The notes under the pieces were generated by a model. The model worked only from the letters and a program-made list of their open reading frames with translations. It ran no database searches and was not told where the DNA came from. Below, piece after piece: positions 22,240-30,485 of a DNA stretch of 32,666 bases; positions within the stretch are counted from its first letter, which is position 1; every line of letters begins with the position of its first letter. The position numbers and the translations under genes are program-made. Location: the NCBI GenBank assembly GCA_030601665.1, contig JAUWBP010000002.1, positions 1 to 32,666 of the forward strand, in the 5' to 3' direction. The stretch is from Hadesarchaea archaeon (GTDB lineage: Archaea > Hadarchaeota > Hadarchaeia > Hadarchaeales > Hadarchaeaceae).

Positions 22240-24972
22240 GTGAAGGACATCTACAAGGCAGCTCTCTTCAAGCAAGAGGGCTTCGAGCGTAGGCAGTGCC
22301 AAAGCTGCGGGCGCACCTTCTGGACACTCGAGTCAGGACGAAAGACATGCGGCGATACCCCCTGCGACGAGTACACATTTATTAACAACCCCCCGATGAA
22401 GCGAAAATATTCGCTGGCGGGAATGGAACGAGCCTTCCTGAAGTTCTTCAGGCGCCAGGGCCACGAGGTCATCAAGCGCTACCCCGTGGTCGCGCGGTGG
22501 CGTGACGACATCTTCCTCACAATCGCCTCAATCGCGGACTTCCAGCCCTGGGTGACCAGCGGCTTGGTTCCGCCCCCCGCAAACCCATTGGTCGTAAGCC
22601 AGCCCAGCATCCGACTTAAGGACATCGATAACGTCGGGCGGTCGGGGCGGCACTTCACCCTCTTCTTCATGGGCGGCCACCACGCCTTCAACTCACTCCG
22701 ACAACGGGTCTACTGGAATGACGAAACCGTTGCCCTCTGCCATAAGTTCTTGACGAAGGAGCTAGGGATCCCTCCTGATGAAATTTCTTACATCCAAGAC
22801 TTCTGGGAGGGTGGAGGCAACGCGGGGGAGGACTTCGAGGTAAACGTACGCGGGCTGGAGCTCGCGACGCTCGTGTTCATGCAATACATGAGCGAAAACG
22901 GCAAGTACTCGCCGTTGCCTTTGAAAATCGTCGACACGGGCTATGGTCTGGAGCGACTCGCCTGGCTATCGCAGGGTACCGCCTCGAGCTATGATGCCAT
23001 TTTTGGTCCAATGGTCAAGCACCTGTGCAAGCTAGCTAGCGTTAGTGCACCACCTGCCGATGTACTCCGTGAGAACTCAAAACTCGCTGGGATAATGGAC
23101 ATCGAAACGGGACGAGACTTGCTCACGCTCCGCAACAAGGTCGCGGCCCGCACGGGTGTGAGCGTGGAGGAGCTCAACAAACTCCTAGCGCCTCTCGAAG
23201 CCATCTACGCCATCTCAGACCACCTCCGATGCCTTGCCTTCATGTTCGGGGACGGGATAACTCCGAGCAATGTCAAGGAAGGCTACCTCGCGCGCGTGGT
23301 GCTCCGGCGCACCCTACGCATGATGCGAGAGCTTAAAATTCACAACCCTCTCGCGGAGCTCATGGCGCTCGAGCTCAAGCACTTGGGTCCACAGTTCCGC
23401 GAGTTGAGAGAACGAGAGGGTTACATCATCGAGGTAATCGAGCTCGAGGAACGACGATACCGGGATGCAATCTCGCGGGGGAGCAAGCTAGTCGAGCGGC
23501 TAGCAGGTGGGCTTCGCGCCGAGGGCAAACCCCTACCCCGCGAAAAGCTCATCGAGCTCTACGACAGCCATGGGCTACCACCAGAAATCGTGAGGGAAGT
23601 CGCCGGTAAGGAAGGCGTCATGGTGGAGGTTCCAGAGGATTTCTACATCAAGGTTGCGAAGTTACATAGTCGGGCCCGACATGTGCCCGCGGCTGTGGCC
23701 CCCGTCCCGAAGGGGCAGCTCCGCCGCCTGCCCCCCACTAAAGCCCTTTACTACAAGGACCCGTACGCCTTGGAGTTCGGGGCGAAGGTGCTGCAATGCT
23801 TCGGCGGCTACGTCGTGCTCGACCAGACTACCTTTTACCCCGAGGGCGGAGGGCAACCAAGCGACGTGGGCTCGCTTGAAGGTAGTAGAGGCAGAGGGGA
23901 AGTTCTGGATGTAAAAAAAGCCGGCGATGTCATCCTGCACCACGTGAAGCCGAACCCCTTCAAGACTGGGCAGCACGTGCGTGGGAAAATCGACTGGGCG
24001 CGCCGTAGCTCGCTCATGCGCCACCACACGGGAACCCACATTCTGCTGGGGGCAGCCCGGCGCGTGCTGGGCGATCACGTCTGGCAGCATGGGGCACAGA
24101 AGGGAGTCGAGCGTACCCGCTTAGATCTCTCTCACTTCAAGCGCATCGAGCAAAAGGAGCTGCGGGAGATCGAGCGCTTGGCTAACGCGGTTGTTATGGC
24201 GGACCGACCCGTTGGTACGAGCTGGATGGACCGAAACGAAGCGGAACGAAAATATGGTTTCGACCTTTATCAAGGAGGCATCGTGCCCGGCAAAAAAGTT
24301 CGGGTGGTGGAAGTGGAGGGGTGGAACGCCCAAGCCTGCGCGGGGACCCACTGCACGCGCACGGGTGAAGTCGGGTTCATCAAGATTGCACGAACTGAGC
24401 GAATTCAAGACGGCGTCGAGCGAGTCGAGTTCGTGGTAGGGGATGCCGCGCTGAAGTTCGCGCAGGCGCAGGAGAGACAACTCGCCAAGGCGGCTGAGGT
24501 CCTGCGCACCACTCCTGAGCGGGTAGCAGCAGCGACCCAGGAGCTCTTCGACGAGTGGAAGACCGCGCAGAAGGAACTCGACCGGTTGCGCGGGCGGCTG
24601 GCTGAACTCCGACTCATCGAGCTCCGTTCAAAAGCGAGGCAGGTGGGGAAAGTTCGCGCGATATGCGAGGAGATCGAGGGTGCCAGCGCGGATGAGCTGA
24701 TCAAGATCGCGAGCGCCCTGACGAGAGAGGATAAGAGGCTAGTCGTCGTGCTGGGAACGCGCGATGCCACGGCCAAGCTGGTGGCGATGGCCGGAGAGGA
24801 AGCCGTGCGCGCGGGGGCTGACTGCGGCGGGATAGCTGCAGAGGCCGCGCAGGTGCTGGGTGGCGGGGGTGGTGGAAAGCCGGAGCTCGGCCAAGGGGGA
24901 GGCCCGAAAGCGGATTACCTGGTCGCCGCGCTCAGGAAAACACTTGAAACGTGCAAAAAGCAACAAGCGTAG
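22240..24972 (+). CDS. alaS: alanyl-tRNA synthetase (archaeal type)
   Basis: The 910-residue class II synthetase charges tRNA-Ala through the G3-U70 pair. The N-terminal extension with CQSCGRTFW...CGDTPC is archaeal. The catalytic core includes RLKDIDNVGRSGRHFTLFFMGG and the tRNA-recognition region around SDHLRCLAFMFGDGITPSNV. The editing domain has HHTGTHILLGAARRVLG and the zinc motif CAGTHC. The C-terminal oligomerisation/C-Ala region ends in a Gly-rich GGGGGGKPELGQGGGPKADY. The start is GTG with an upstream GGCGAGGCGAG. It is followed after 8 nt by leuS. The tRNA-Ala gene 6 kb upstream carries the matching G3-U70. Confidence 0.97.
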   Translation: MKDIYKAALFKQEGFERRQCQSCGRTFWTLESGRKTCGDTPCDEYTFINNPPMKRKYSLAGMERAFLKFFRRQGHEVIKRYPVVARWRDDIFLTIASIADFQPWVTSGLVPPPANPLVVSQPSIRLKDIDNVGRSGRHFTLFFMGGHHAFNSLRQRVYWNDETVALCHKFLTKELGIPPDEISYIQDFWEGGGNAGEDFEVNVRGLELATLVFMQYMSENGKYSPLPLKIVDTGYGLERLAWLSQGTASSYDAIFGPMVKHLCKLASVSAPPADVLRENSKLAGIMDIETGRDLLTLRNKVAARTGVSVEELNKLLAPLEAIYAISDHLRCLAFMFGDGITPSNVKEGYLARVVLRRTLRMMRELKIHNPLAELMALELKHLGPQFRELREREGYIIEVIELEERRYRDAISRGSKLVERLAGGLRAEGKPLPREKLIELYDSHGLPPEIVREVAGKEGVMVEVPEDFYIKVAKLHSRARHVPAAVAPVPKGQLRRLPPTKALYYKDPYALEFGAKVLQCFGGYVVLDQTTFYPEGGGQPSDVGSLEGSRGRGEVLDVKKAGDVILHHVKPNPFKTGQHVRGKIDWARRSSLMRHHTGTHILLGAARRVLGDHVWQHGAQKGVERTRLDLSHFKRIEQKELREIERLANAVVMADRPVGTSWMDRNEAERKYGFDLYQGGIVPGKKVRVVEVEGWNAQACAGTHCTRTGEVGFIKIARTERIQDGVERVEFVVGDAALKFAQAQERQLAKAAEVLRTTPERVAAATQELFDEWKTAQKELDRLRGRLAELRLIELRSKARQVGKVRAICEEIEGASADELIKIASALTREDKRLVVVLGTRDATAKLVAMAGEEAVRAGADCGGIAAEAAQVLGGGGGGKPELGQGGGPKADYLVAALRKTLETCKKQQA

Positions 24973-24980
24973 GGACAGGC

Positions 24981-27872
24981 ATGGCAAAGTTTCAGGAGCT
25001 GGACGCCAAATGGCAGCAGGCATGGCGCGATGTCAAACTCTTTGAGGCGGAACCGGATAAGCGACCGAAGTTCTACCTGACCGTTGCCTACCCATACGTC
25101 TCGGGTCCCATGCACGTGGGGCATGGGCGTACCTACACTGTGCCCGATGTGATCGCGCGCTATAAGCGGATGCGGGGGTTCAACGTGCTCTTTCCCATGG
25201 CCTACCACTTCACGGGAACCCCAATCGTCGGGGCCGCCAAGCGGGTCGCCCGCCGGGAGCCGGAGTTCGTAAAAGTGCTAACCGAGCGCTACGGCGTCGC
25301 GGAATCTGAATTATCAGAGTTCGAGAACCCTCACCACTTCGCCGCCCACTTCGCCCGCGAGAGCGACCTGAGCTACCGAAAGGGGATGGAATGGCTGGGG
25401 TACTCGATCGACTGGCGCCGGGAGTTCACCACAGTCGATCCCCACTATCAGAAATTCATCACCTGGCAGTACCGCAAGCTGTACGATGCTGGGCTGATCG
25501 TCAAGGGCAAGCACCCGGTGAAGTGGTGCCCTAGATGCGGGAACCCGGTGACCGACCACGACCTGCTTGAGGGTGAGGGCGTCGGGATAGTCGAGTTCAC
25601 CCTGCTGAAGTATCGAGCCGGCGAGTACATACTTCCCGCCGCCACGCTTCGACCCGAGACCGTCTTCGGCGTCACCAACCTCTGGCTGAACCCCGACGTG
25701 AAATACGTCAGTGCTCAAGTCGGCAGCGAGCGATGGATCGTCAGCGAGCAGGCGGTCGAGAAGTTGCGCCAGCAGGGATACAGCGTCGAGGAGGTTTCTC
25801 CGATCCGCATAGACTTCAGTTGGGAGGTCGAGGTTCCACTCACCCACAAGCACGTTTCCATCCTGCCCGCGAAGTTCGTCGACCCAGAGAGCGCCACGGG
25901 GGTGGTAGGATCGGTCCCCTCGCACGCCCCCTATGACCATGTGGCCCTGCTGGAGCTCCAGATGCACCCGGAAGCGCTCAAGCCCTACGGCATAAGCCCC
26001 CAGGCGGTCGCGGAGCTCAAGCCCATCTCGCTCATCGAGGCCGAGGGATTCGGCGAGTCTCCCGCGATAGATGTCGTCAACCGGATGGGGATCAAGAATC
26101 AGACCGACCCCAAGTTAGAGGAGGCCACCGCCGAGGTCTATCGTAATGAGTTCGCCAAAGGTCGAATGCGTGAATGGGTATCGAAGTATGGAGGCATGCC
26201 CGTCTCGCGGGCCAAGCTTGCCGTTCGCGATGATATGCTCGCCGACAACGAGGCCGCAACGATATATGAGTTCTCGGCGAAGCCCGTCGTCTGCAGGTGC
26301 AACACACCTGTGACGGTGAAAATAGTCGAGGACCAGTGGTTCCTGAACTACGCCGACGAGGGCTGGAAGGAAAAGGCGCGGGGCTGCCTGGCGCGGATGG
26401 ACTTGGTGCCCCCCGAAACGCGAGGGCAGTTCGCGCACACAATCAACTGGCTCCACGAGTGGCCGTGCACTCGCAACATTGGGATGGGGACACCCGCACC
26501 CTGGGACCCGAAGTGGATGATCGAATCACTCAGCGATTCCACTATCTACATGGCCTACTACACCATCGTCCACATCCTGAAGACCATCGACCCCGCAAAA
26601 CTCACCGACGAGGTCTTTGACTACGTATTCCACGGCAAGGGCGACGCGGCCTTGATCTCATCCACCACGGACATCCCCCAAGAAACCCTCGAGCAGATGC
26701 GCCGCGAATTCGAGTACTGGTACCCGCTCGACTACCGAATGTCAGCGAACGAGCTGATTCCAAACCACCTCACCTTCCACATTTTTCATCACGCGCTGAT
26801 CTTTCCCGACCGCTGCCCCCGCGGCATCGTCTCATTCGGCATTGCGGTGCTCGAGGGGGAGAAGATGTCCTCGTCGAAGGGGAACATCATCGCGATCAAC
26901 GAGGCGGTTCGCAAGTACGGTGCGGATACGGTGCGGCTATATTTGATGTCGACCGTGGAGCCCTGGCAAGATCTAGATTGGCGAACCAACGAGGTCGAGG
27001 CGATGCAGAGGAACCTCGAGCGATTCTACTCGCTAGCGGAGAGTATCATCGTCCCACCAGCTGCAAAGCGCCCGAGCTTCGCCCAACCCGAGCGATGGAT
27101 GCTCAGCCGACTTCAGGAACACATCCGGGTGGCGACCGAGGCGCTCGACGCATTTGAGACGCGCAAGGCCGCACAGCATGTTTTCTTCCAGCTCATGCAT
27201 GATCTGCGGTGGTATACCAAGCGTGCACGGCAGCCCAAGGCGCGCACCCACATGCTGAAGCGAGTCCTCGAGGTGTGGCTTCGCCTGCTCGCCCCATTCA
27301 CGCCACACATCTGTGAGAACCTCTGGGAGCGCATGGGAGGAAGCGGCTTCATCTCAGCAGCCCCATGGCCAAAAGTGGAGGAAGGATTGGTCGACAAGGG
27401 TGCCGAGTTGATCGAAAGCTACCTCAGGCGCGTGCTTGAGGATGTGGGGAAAATCCTTCGCGTGACAAAGGTGAAAAAACCGAAGCGGGTTTGCCTGTAC
27501 GTGGCGCAGGATTGGAAATGGCAGACCTATCGCATTGCCATGAAGCGTGTAGGAGAGGGAAAGGTCGACTTAGGTGCGCTGCTTCGGGAAATCGGGGAGA
27601 CACTCGGGCTCAGGTTACACAAATCCGACCTGTCGAAGTTCCTCCAGCAGACGGTGAAGGAGCTTCGCGGGATGCCCTCGGAGGAGCTTGAGATCTTGGA
27701 AACCATCGAGACGGATGAATTACAGATCCTGCTTGAGGCCGCCGACTTCATCCGAGAGCAGCTGAACGTGAAAGAGGTGCGTGTGTTTAAAGCCGATGAC
27801 GCCGCGAGATACGACCCGCAGGACCGTGCTAGGCTCGCGGTTCCGATGAGGCCAGCGATCTTCATTGAATGA
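24981..27872 (+). CDS. leuS: leucyl-tRNA synthetase (archaeal/eukaryotic type)
   Basis: The 963-residue class I synthetase has a HIGH-like motif HVGHGRT, a zinc-binding CPRCGNPVTDHD, a CP1 editing domain (ATLRPETVFGVTNLWLNP, DPESATGVVGSVPSHAPYD) and a KMSKS-like KMSSSKGN. The archaeal C-terminal anticodon-binding and tail domains are present. I start at ATG 24981 (MAKFQELDAKWQ), 8 nt after the alaS stop with AGGGACAGG upstream; the track start at 24951 overlaps alaS. Its stop overlaps the DUF434 gene start (ATGA). Confidence 0.97.
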   Translation: MAKFQELDAKWQQAWRDVKLFEAEPDKRPKFYLTVAYPYVSGPMHVGHGRTYTVPDVIARYKRMRGFNVLFPMAYHFTGTPIVGAAKRVARREPEFVKVLTERYGVAESELSEFENPHHFAAHFARESDLSYRKGMEWLGYSIDWRREFTTVDPHYQKFITWQYRKLYDAGLIVKGKHPVKWCPRCGNPVTDHDLLEGEGVGIVEFTLLKYRAGEYILPAATLRPETVFGVTNLWLNPDVKYVSAQVGSERWIVSEQAVEKLRQQGYSVEEVSPIRIDFSWEVEVPLTHKHVSILPAKFVDPESATGVVGSVPSHAPYDHVALLELQMHPEALKPYGISPQAVAELKPISLIEAEGFGESPAIDVVNRMGIKNQTDPKLEEATAEVYRNEFAKGRMREWVSKYGGMPVSRAKLAVRDDMLADNEAATIYEFSAKPVVCRCNTPVTVKIVEDQWFLNYADEGWKEKARGCLARMDLVPPETRGQFAHTINWLHEWPCTRNIGMGTPAPWDPKWMIESLSDSTIYMAYYTIVHILKTIDPAKLTDEVFDYVFHGKGDAALISSTTDIPQETLEQMRREFEYWYPLDYRMSANELIPNHLTFHIFHHALIFPDRCPRGIVSFGIAVLEGEKMSSSKGNIIAINEAVRKYGADTVRLYLMSTVEPWQDLDWRTNEVEAMQRNLERFYSLAESIIVPPAAKRPSFAQPERWMLSRLQEHIRVATEALDAFETRKAAQHVFFQLMHDLRWYTKRARQPKARTHMLKRVLEVWLRLLAPFTPHICENLWERMGGSGFISAAPWPKVEEGLVDKGAELIESYLRRVLEDVGKILRVTKVKKPKRVCLYVAQDWKWQTYRIAMKRVGEGKVDLGALLREIGETLGLRLHKSDLSKFLQQTVKELRGMPSEELEILETIETDELQILLEAADFIREQLNVKEVRVFKADDAARYDPQDRARLAVPMRPAIFIE

Positions 27873-28528
27873 GTGATCTCATGGCCAATGTTTCAGATGC
27901 CGTGCGGGATCTTCGCTACCTACTCAATCGAGGTTACCCCCGCGACTCAGCCGTGAACTTCGTCGCGAACCACTACCGACTCCCGCTTAACCAACGCCAC
28001 CTGCTGGCACGCTGCGTGTTTTCGAGGCGGGAGGTGGCTAAACATCGCCGAAAATCTGTCAGAGCAAGTGCCGTTCGAGGCAAGCACCTAGGTGTTGATG
28101 GCTACAACGTCTTGATAACCCTCGAAAGCATCCTCATCCGCAAACAAGTCGTGCGATGCGACGATGGCTACGTCCGAGACCTACGTGCGATTTTCGGCAA
28201 GTATCGCGTATCCCCCGCGACCTCCCGAGCGCTTACCGCACTTTTGCGAATCATCGCCAGGGCAAAGCCGAGTTACGTCGAGCTCTTATTCGACAAGCAA
28301 GTGAGCATGAGCGGTGAGCTCGCGGGCATGGTGAGGCAGCGACTCGAGCAAATGAAGCTGAAGGGCGATGCTCAAGCGACTGGTGGGGTTGATTTGAAGC
28401 TCAGCTCATTTGACGTGGCCGCAAGCAGTGACCGCGCGATAATTGGGCGGGCAAAGGAAATTTGGGACATCCCGGCCGAGTTCCTGAAAGGGAGGACAGC
28501 AAAGATTGTCAATTTGACGGTACTTTAA
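27869..28528 (+). CDS. DUF434/DUF5616 family protein
   Basis: The 219-residue conserved archaeal protein has no known activity. An N-terminal helical segment (AVRDLRYLLNRGYPRDSAVNFVANHYRLPLNQRHLLARCVF; residues 11-50) matches DUF434. The second domain starts with HLGVDGYNVLITLES, whose acidic residue after a beta strand resembles a PIN/NYN-like nuclease start. Further acidic or catalytic-looking residues are in ELLFDKQVSMS and FDVAASSDRAIIG. A nuclease-like fold is my inference only. It overlaps leuS by 4 nt (ATGA), so it is translated with the synthetase. Confidence 0.8.
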   Translation: MSDLMANVSDAVRDLRYLLNRGYPRDSAVNFVANHYRLPLNQRHLLARCVFSRREVAKHRRKSVRASAVRGKHLGVDGYNVLITLESILIRKQVVRCDDGYVRDLRAIFGKYRVSPATSRALTALLRIIARAKPSYVELLFDKQVSMSGELAGMVRQRLEQMKLKGDAQATGGVDLKLSSFDVAASSDRAIIGRAKEIWDIPAEFLKGRTAKIVNLTVL

Positions 28529-28550
28529 GCTTATTAACCACAAAAACGAA

Positions 28551-28560
28551 TAATATTTAA
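28551..28560 (+). promoter_or_regulatory. TATA box of the small zinc protein gene
   Basis: TAATATTTAA is 44 nt before ATG 28599. A strong GGAGGTG (28583-28589) follows in the predicted short leader. Confidence 0.55.
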
Positions 28561-28598
28561 CCTAAAAGATGAACAAATGCTAGGAGGTGGGGTGTAAA

Positions 28599-28796
28599 AT
28601 GGCTAGGGCTAAAAGGAGAAGGGCGCTAACTACCGACGAACCCGGATACATATGTCTTAGATGCAGGAAAACAATGGAAACAACAGATTTTCCATCAACG
28701 AATGTCGTAGTACAGACCCCAGGGTTTGCATCGTTTAAACATGCCAACGCTTATGTGTGCCCAAAATGTGGCTTGGTTGAACTTTACGTCGAATAG
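28599..28796 (+). CDS. small two-CxxC zinc protein, unknown function
   Basis: The 65-residue protein has a basic N-terminus (MARAKRRRALT), CLRCRK, a polar middle (METTDFPSTNVVVQTPGFASFKHANAY) and CPKCGLVELYVE. The two CxxC pairs fit a single zinc ribbon with an unusually long insert. It has its own TATA box and an excellent Shine-Dalgarno sequence, which suggests strong expression. The gene is more A/T-rich than its neighbours. I start at ATG 28599 rather than GTG 28587, which lies within the Shine-Dalgarno. No family name can be given with confidence. Confidence 0.7.
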   Translation: MARAKRRRALTTDEPGYICLRCRKTMETTDFPSTNVVVQTPGFASFKHANAYVCPKCGLVELYVE

Positions 28797-28915
28797 GGAA
28801 AATTAACTTCCGTTTGACGTTTTATGCATCTGGGCGGGGAAATATTCGGTTTATCTTAATTTCCAAACCATGGTAGTTTCGCAAAACCTGATTTGACCAC
28901 GCTTTAATGAGATAG

Positions 28916-29452
28916 CTATGCCAACGATTTCAGGACCGATCCAAGTTTCCTGAAATCCGCCTGCAGCCTTTGCTTCGTTTCGGCACCATAGAGGGCTGCG
29001 GCTGGATGGTAGGTGAGGAATAGCTTGAAACTCGCGCTGGCGTAGGTGCGGTCCAGCAACCTGCCGTGTTCCTTTCCTATCACCACGTATCGACCGAGCA
29101 ATGTGCGCCCAGCTATTCGGCCGAGGGCGACGACGAGCTTTGGCTTTATCATTGCGACCTGCTTTTGGAGGTAGTTTGTCGTGCAAGTTTCGATTTCATC
29201 GTCAGCCGGGTCGCGGTTTTGGGGCGGGCGACACTTGACAACATTGGTGATGTAAACTTCCTCGCGCCGAAGCCCTGCAATTTGAAGGAGCTCGTTCAAA
29301 AATTTTCCTGACGAGCCGACGAATGGCTTCCCCTGAATGTCCTCGTTGTATCCGGGGCCCTCGCCCACGAACATGACTTGAGCATCGAGAGGGCCATCAC
29401 CTAGGACGGCATTCTTGCGTGAGCGATGGAGCCTGCAAAGCGTGCACACCAT
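28916..29452 (-). CDS. udg: type-4 uracil-DNA glycosylase (4Fe-4S)
   Basis: The 178-residue enzyme removes uracil from DNA. Motif A is GEGPGYNEDIQGKPFVGSSGKFL and motif B is in TYHPAAALYG. The four cluster cysteines are in CTLC at the N-terminus and in CRPPQNRDPADDEIETC. This is the heat-stable archaeal/bacterial family. The recognisable N-terminus probably extends upstream (TEELAKRV precedes MVCTLC in frame), but no ATG, GTG or TTG is available there, so I keep ATG 29452. It lies 37 nt after the exonuclease gene and is probably cotranscribed. Confidence 0.92.
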   Translation of the reverse strand: MVCTLCRLHRSRKNAVLGDGPLDAQVMFVGEGPGYNEDIQGKPFVGSSGKFLNELLQIAGLRREEVYITNVVKCRPPQNRDPADDEIETCTTNYLQKQVAMIKPKLVVALGRIAGRTLLGRYVVIGKEHGRLLDRTYASASFKLFLTYHPAAALYGAETKQRLQADFRKLGSVLKSLA

Positions 29453-29489
29453 TACCCTTTTCGCGAGCTCCTCCGTGGGAATCCCTCTA

Positions 29490-30005
29490 TTAGGAGCGCT
29501 CCAGCTGGGGCTCGAGCCTCTCGTAGACGCGCTTGAGTAACAATAGGTCTTCCTTGCAGTGGTCGACTATCAGCTTCCGCGCCTCGTGGTCGCCCCGCGC
29601 GACCAGCTTGAAAAGGGCCGATACGTCAGCCCCGTGAAACTCGAGTATCCTCCGAAATCCGAAAAATCGCGCAACTGATTCAAGCCTGTAGCTGGAGAGA
29701 AGCAAGTGCCCGCGGGACCACTCGCAGAGGTCGAGCATCGGGATTTCGATCAACTTGCTGAGATCAACTTGGTGGAAGGCCGCGCGCGCAAGCAGGAAGG
29801 GAATGTCGAAACCTGGGCCGAACCAAGTCACGAGTTTGTTGCAGCCCTCCAGCTCATCGCGGAGCCATTCGAGCACCTTTCGCTCCTCCTCAGGAGTATC
29901 CGCAAACTTAACTTCTGGTTCCTCCCCTTTCAGCAGGCCGACCGCCACGACCATACCCCGATCGGCTTTTACGGCGCTGGTCTCGATGTCCAAAAACATT
30001 ATCAT
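29490..30005 (-). CDS. DEDD-type 3'-5' exonuclease (RNase H-like, PolB-exonuclease-related)
   Basis: The 171-residue RNase H-like exonuclease has motif I FLDIETS (D-x-E), motif II WFGPGFDIPFLLARA and motif III HCKEDLLLLKRVYE, the DEDDy-like set expected for a two-metal 3'-5' exonuclease. I start at ATG 30005, which follows GGGGGAG at the end of yjbQ by 5 nt; the longer ORF overlaps yjbQ. It lies between yjbQ and the uracil glycosylase, so a role in DNA repair is plausible but inferred. Confidence 0.85.
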   Translation of the reverse strand: MIMFLDIETSAVKADRGMVVAVGLLKGEEPEVKFADTPEEERKVLEWLRDELEGCNKLVTWFGPGFDIPFLLARAAFHQVDLSKLIEIPMLDLCEWSRGHLLLSSYRLESVARFFGFRRILEFHGADVSALFKLVARGDHEARKLIVDHCKEDLLLLKRVYERLEPQLERS

Positions 30006-30007
30006 TA

Positions 30008-30418
30008 TCACTCCCCCATCACGAAGACCACGAGTCTGCGGGTTCGGGGACCATCCTGCTCGATTACGAGAAAACTCTGCCAAGTGCCTCGAACCACTCG
30101 CCCATCGGCAATCGGCAGAACCCGCGATGATCCAATAAATGCCGATTTTAGGTGCGCGTGGGCGTTGTCGTCGATGCTATCATGCTGGTAGCCCCCACGT
30201 GCGGGCGCGAAATCTTCGAGCTTGTTCAACAAATCCTGTTTGAGGCCGCCTTCGTTCTCGTTCAACACGAGCGAGGCCGTCGCGTGAGGCAGCTGGGCGA
30301 TGAGCAGCCCGTTCTTGATGCCAGATTTGCGAACTGCGTCAAGTATTTGGTCAGTGATATCGATGATCTCGCGCTGCTTCCGAGTCGAGAAACTGAACTC
30401 CTTGAACCACGTACGCAT
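30008..30418 (-). CDS. yjbQ: YjbQ/UPF0047 family protein
   Basis: The 136-residue protein belongs to the YjbQ (UPF0047) family. Some members have weak thiamine-phosphate synthase activity, but the true role is not settled. Conserved blocks are PHATASLVLNENE, HDSIDDNAHAHLKSAFIGSS and RGTWQ, with the family histidines. A TATA-like element centred 32 nt upstream of the ATG suggests a leaderless message. The exonuclease gene starts 2 nt after its stop. Confidence 0.9.
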   Translation of the reverse strand: MRTWFKEFSFSTRKQREIIDITDQILDAVRKSGIKNGLLIAQLPHATASLVLNENEGGLKQDLLNKLEDFAPARGGYQHDSIDDNAHAHLKSAFIGSSRVLPIADGRVVRGTWQSFLVIEQDGPRTRRLVVFVMGE

Positions 30419-30446
30419 CGAAACCCAAACTTACTGATACTTCGCC

Positions 30447-30454
30447 TATTTTAA
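30447..30454. promoter_or_regulatory. shared TATA element between yjbQ and the epimerase gene
   Basis: TATTTTAA rightward and TTAAAATA leftward. The centre is 36 nt from the epimerase ATG and 32 nt from the yjbQ ATG. Confidence 0.55.
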
Positions 30455-30485
30455 CATACGCACGGAAATAGAGGAAAGGGAGCGA

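Noticed and set aside
25314-25967. Minus-strand ORF (217 aa) inside leuS
   Set aside because: It is a shadow of the leuS editing domain.
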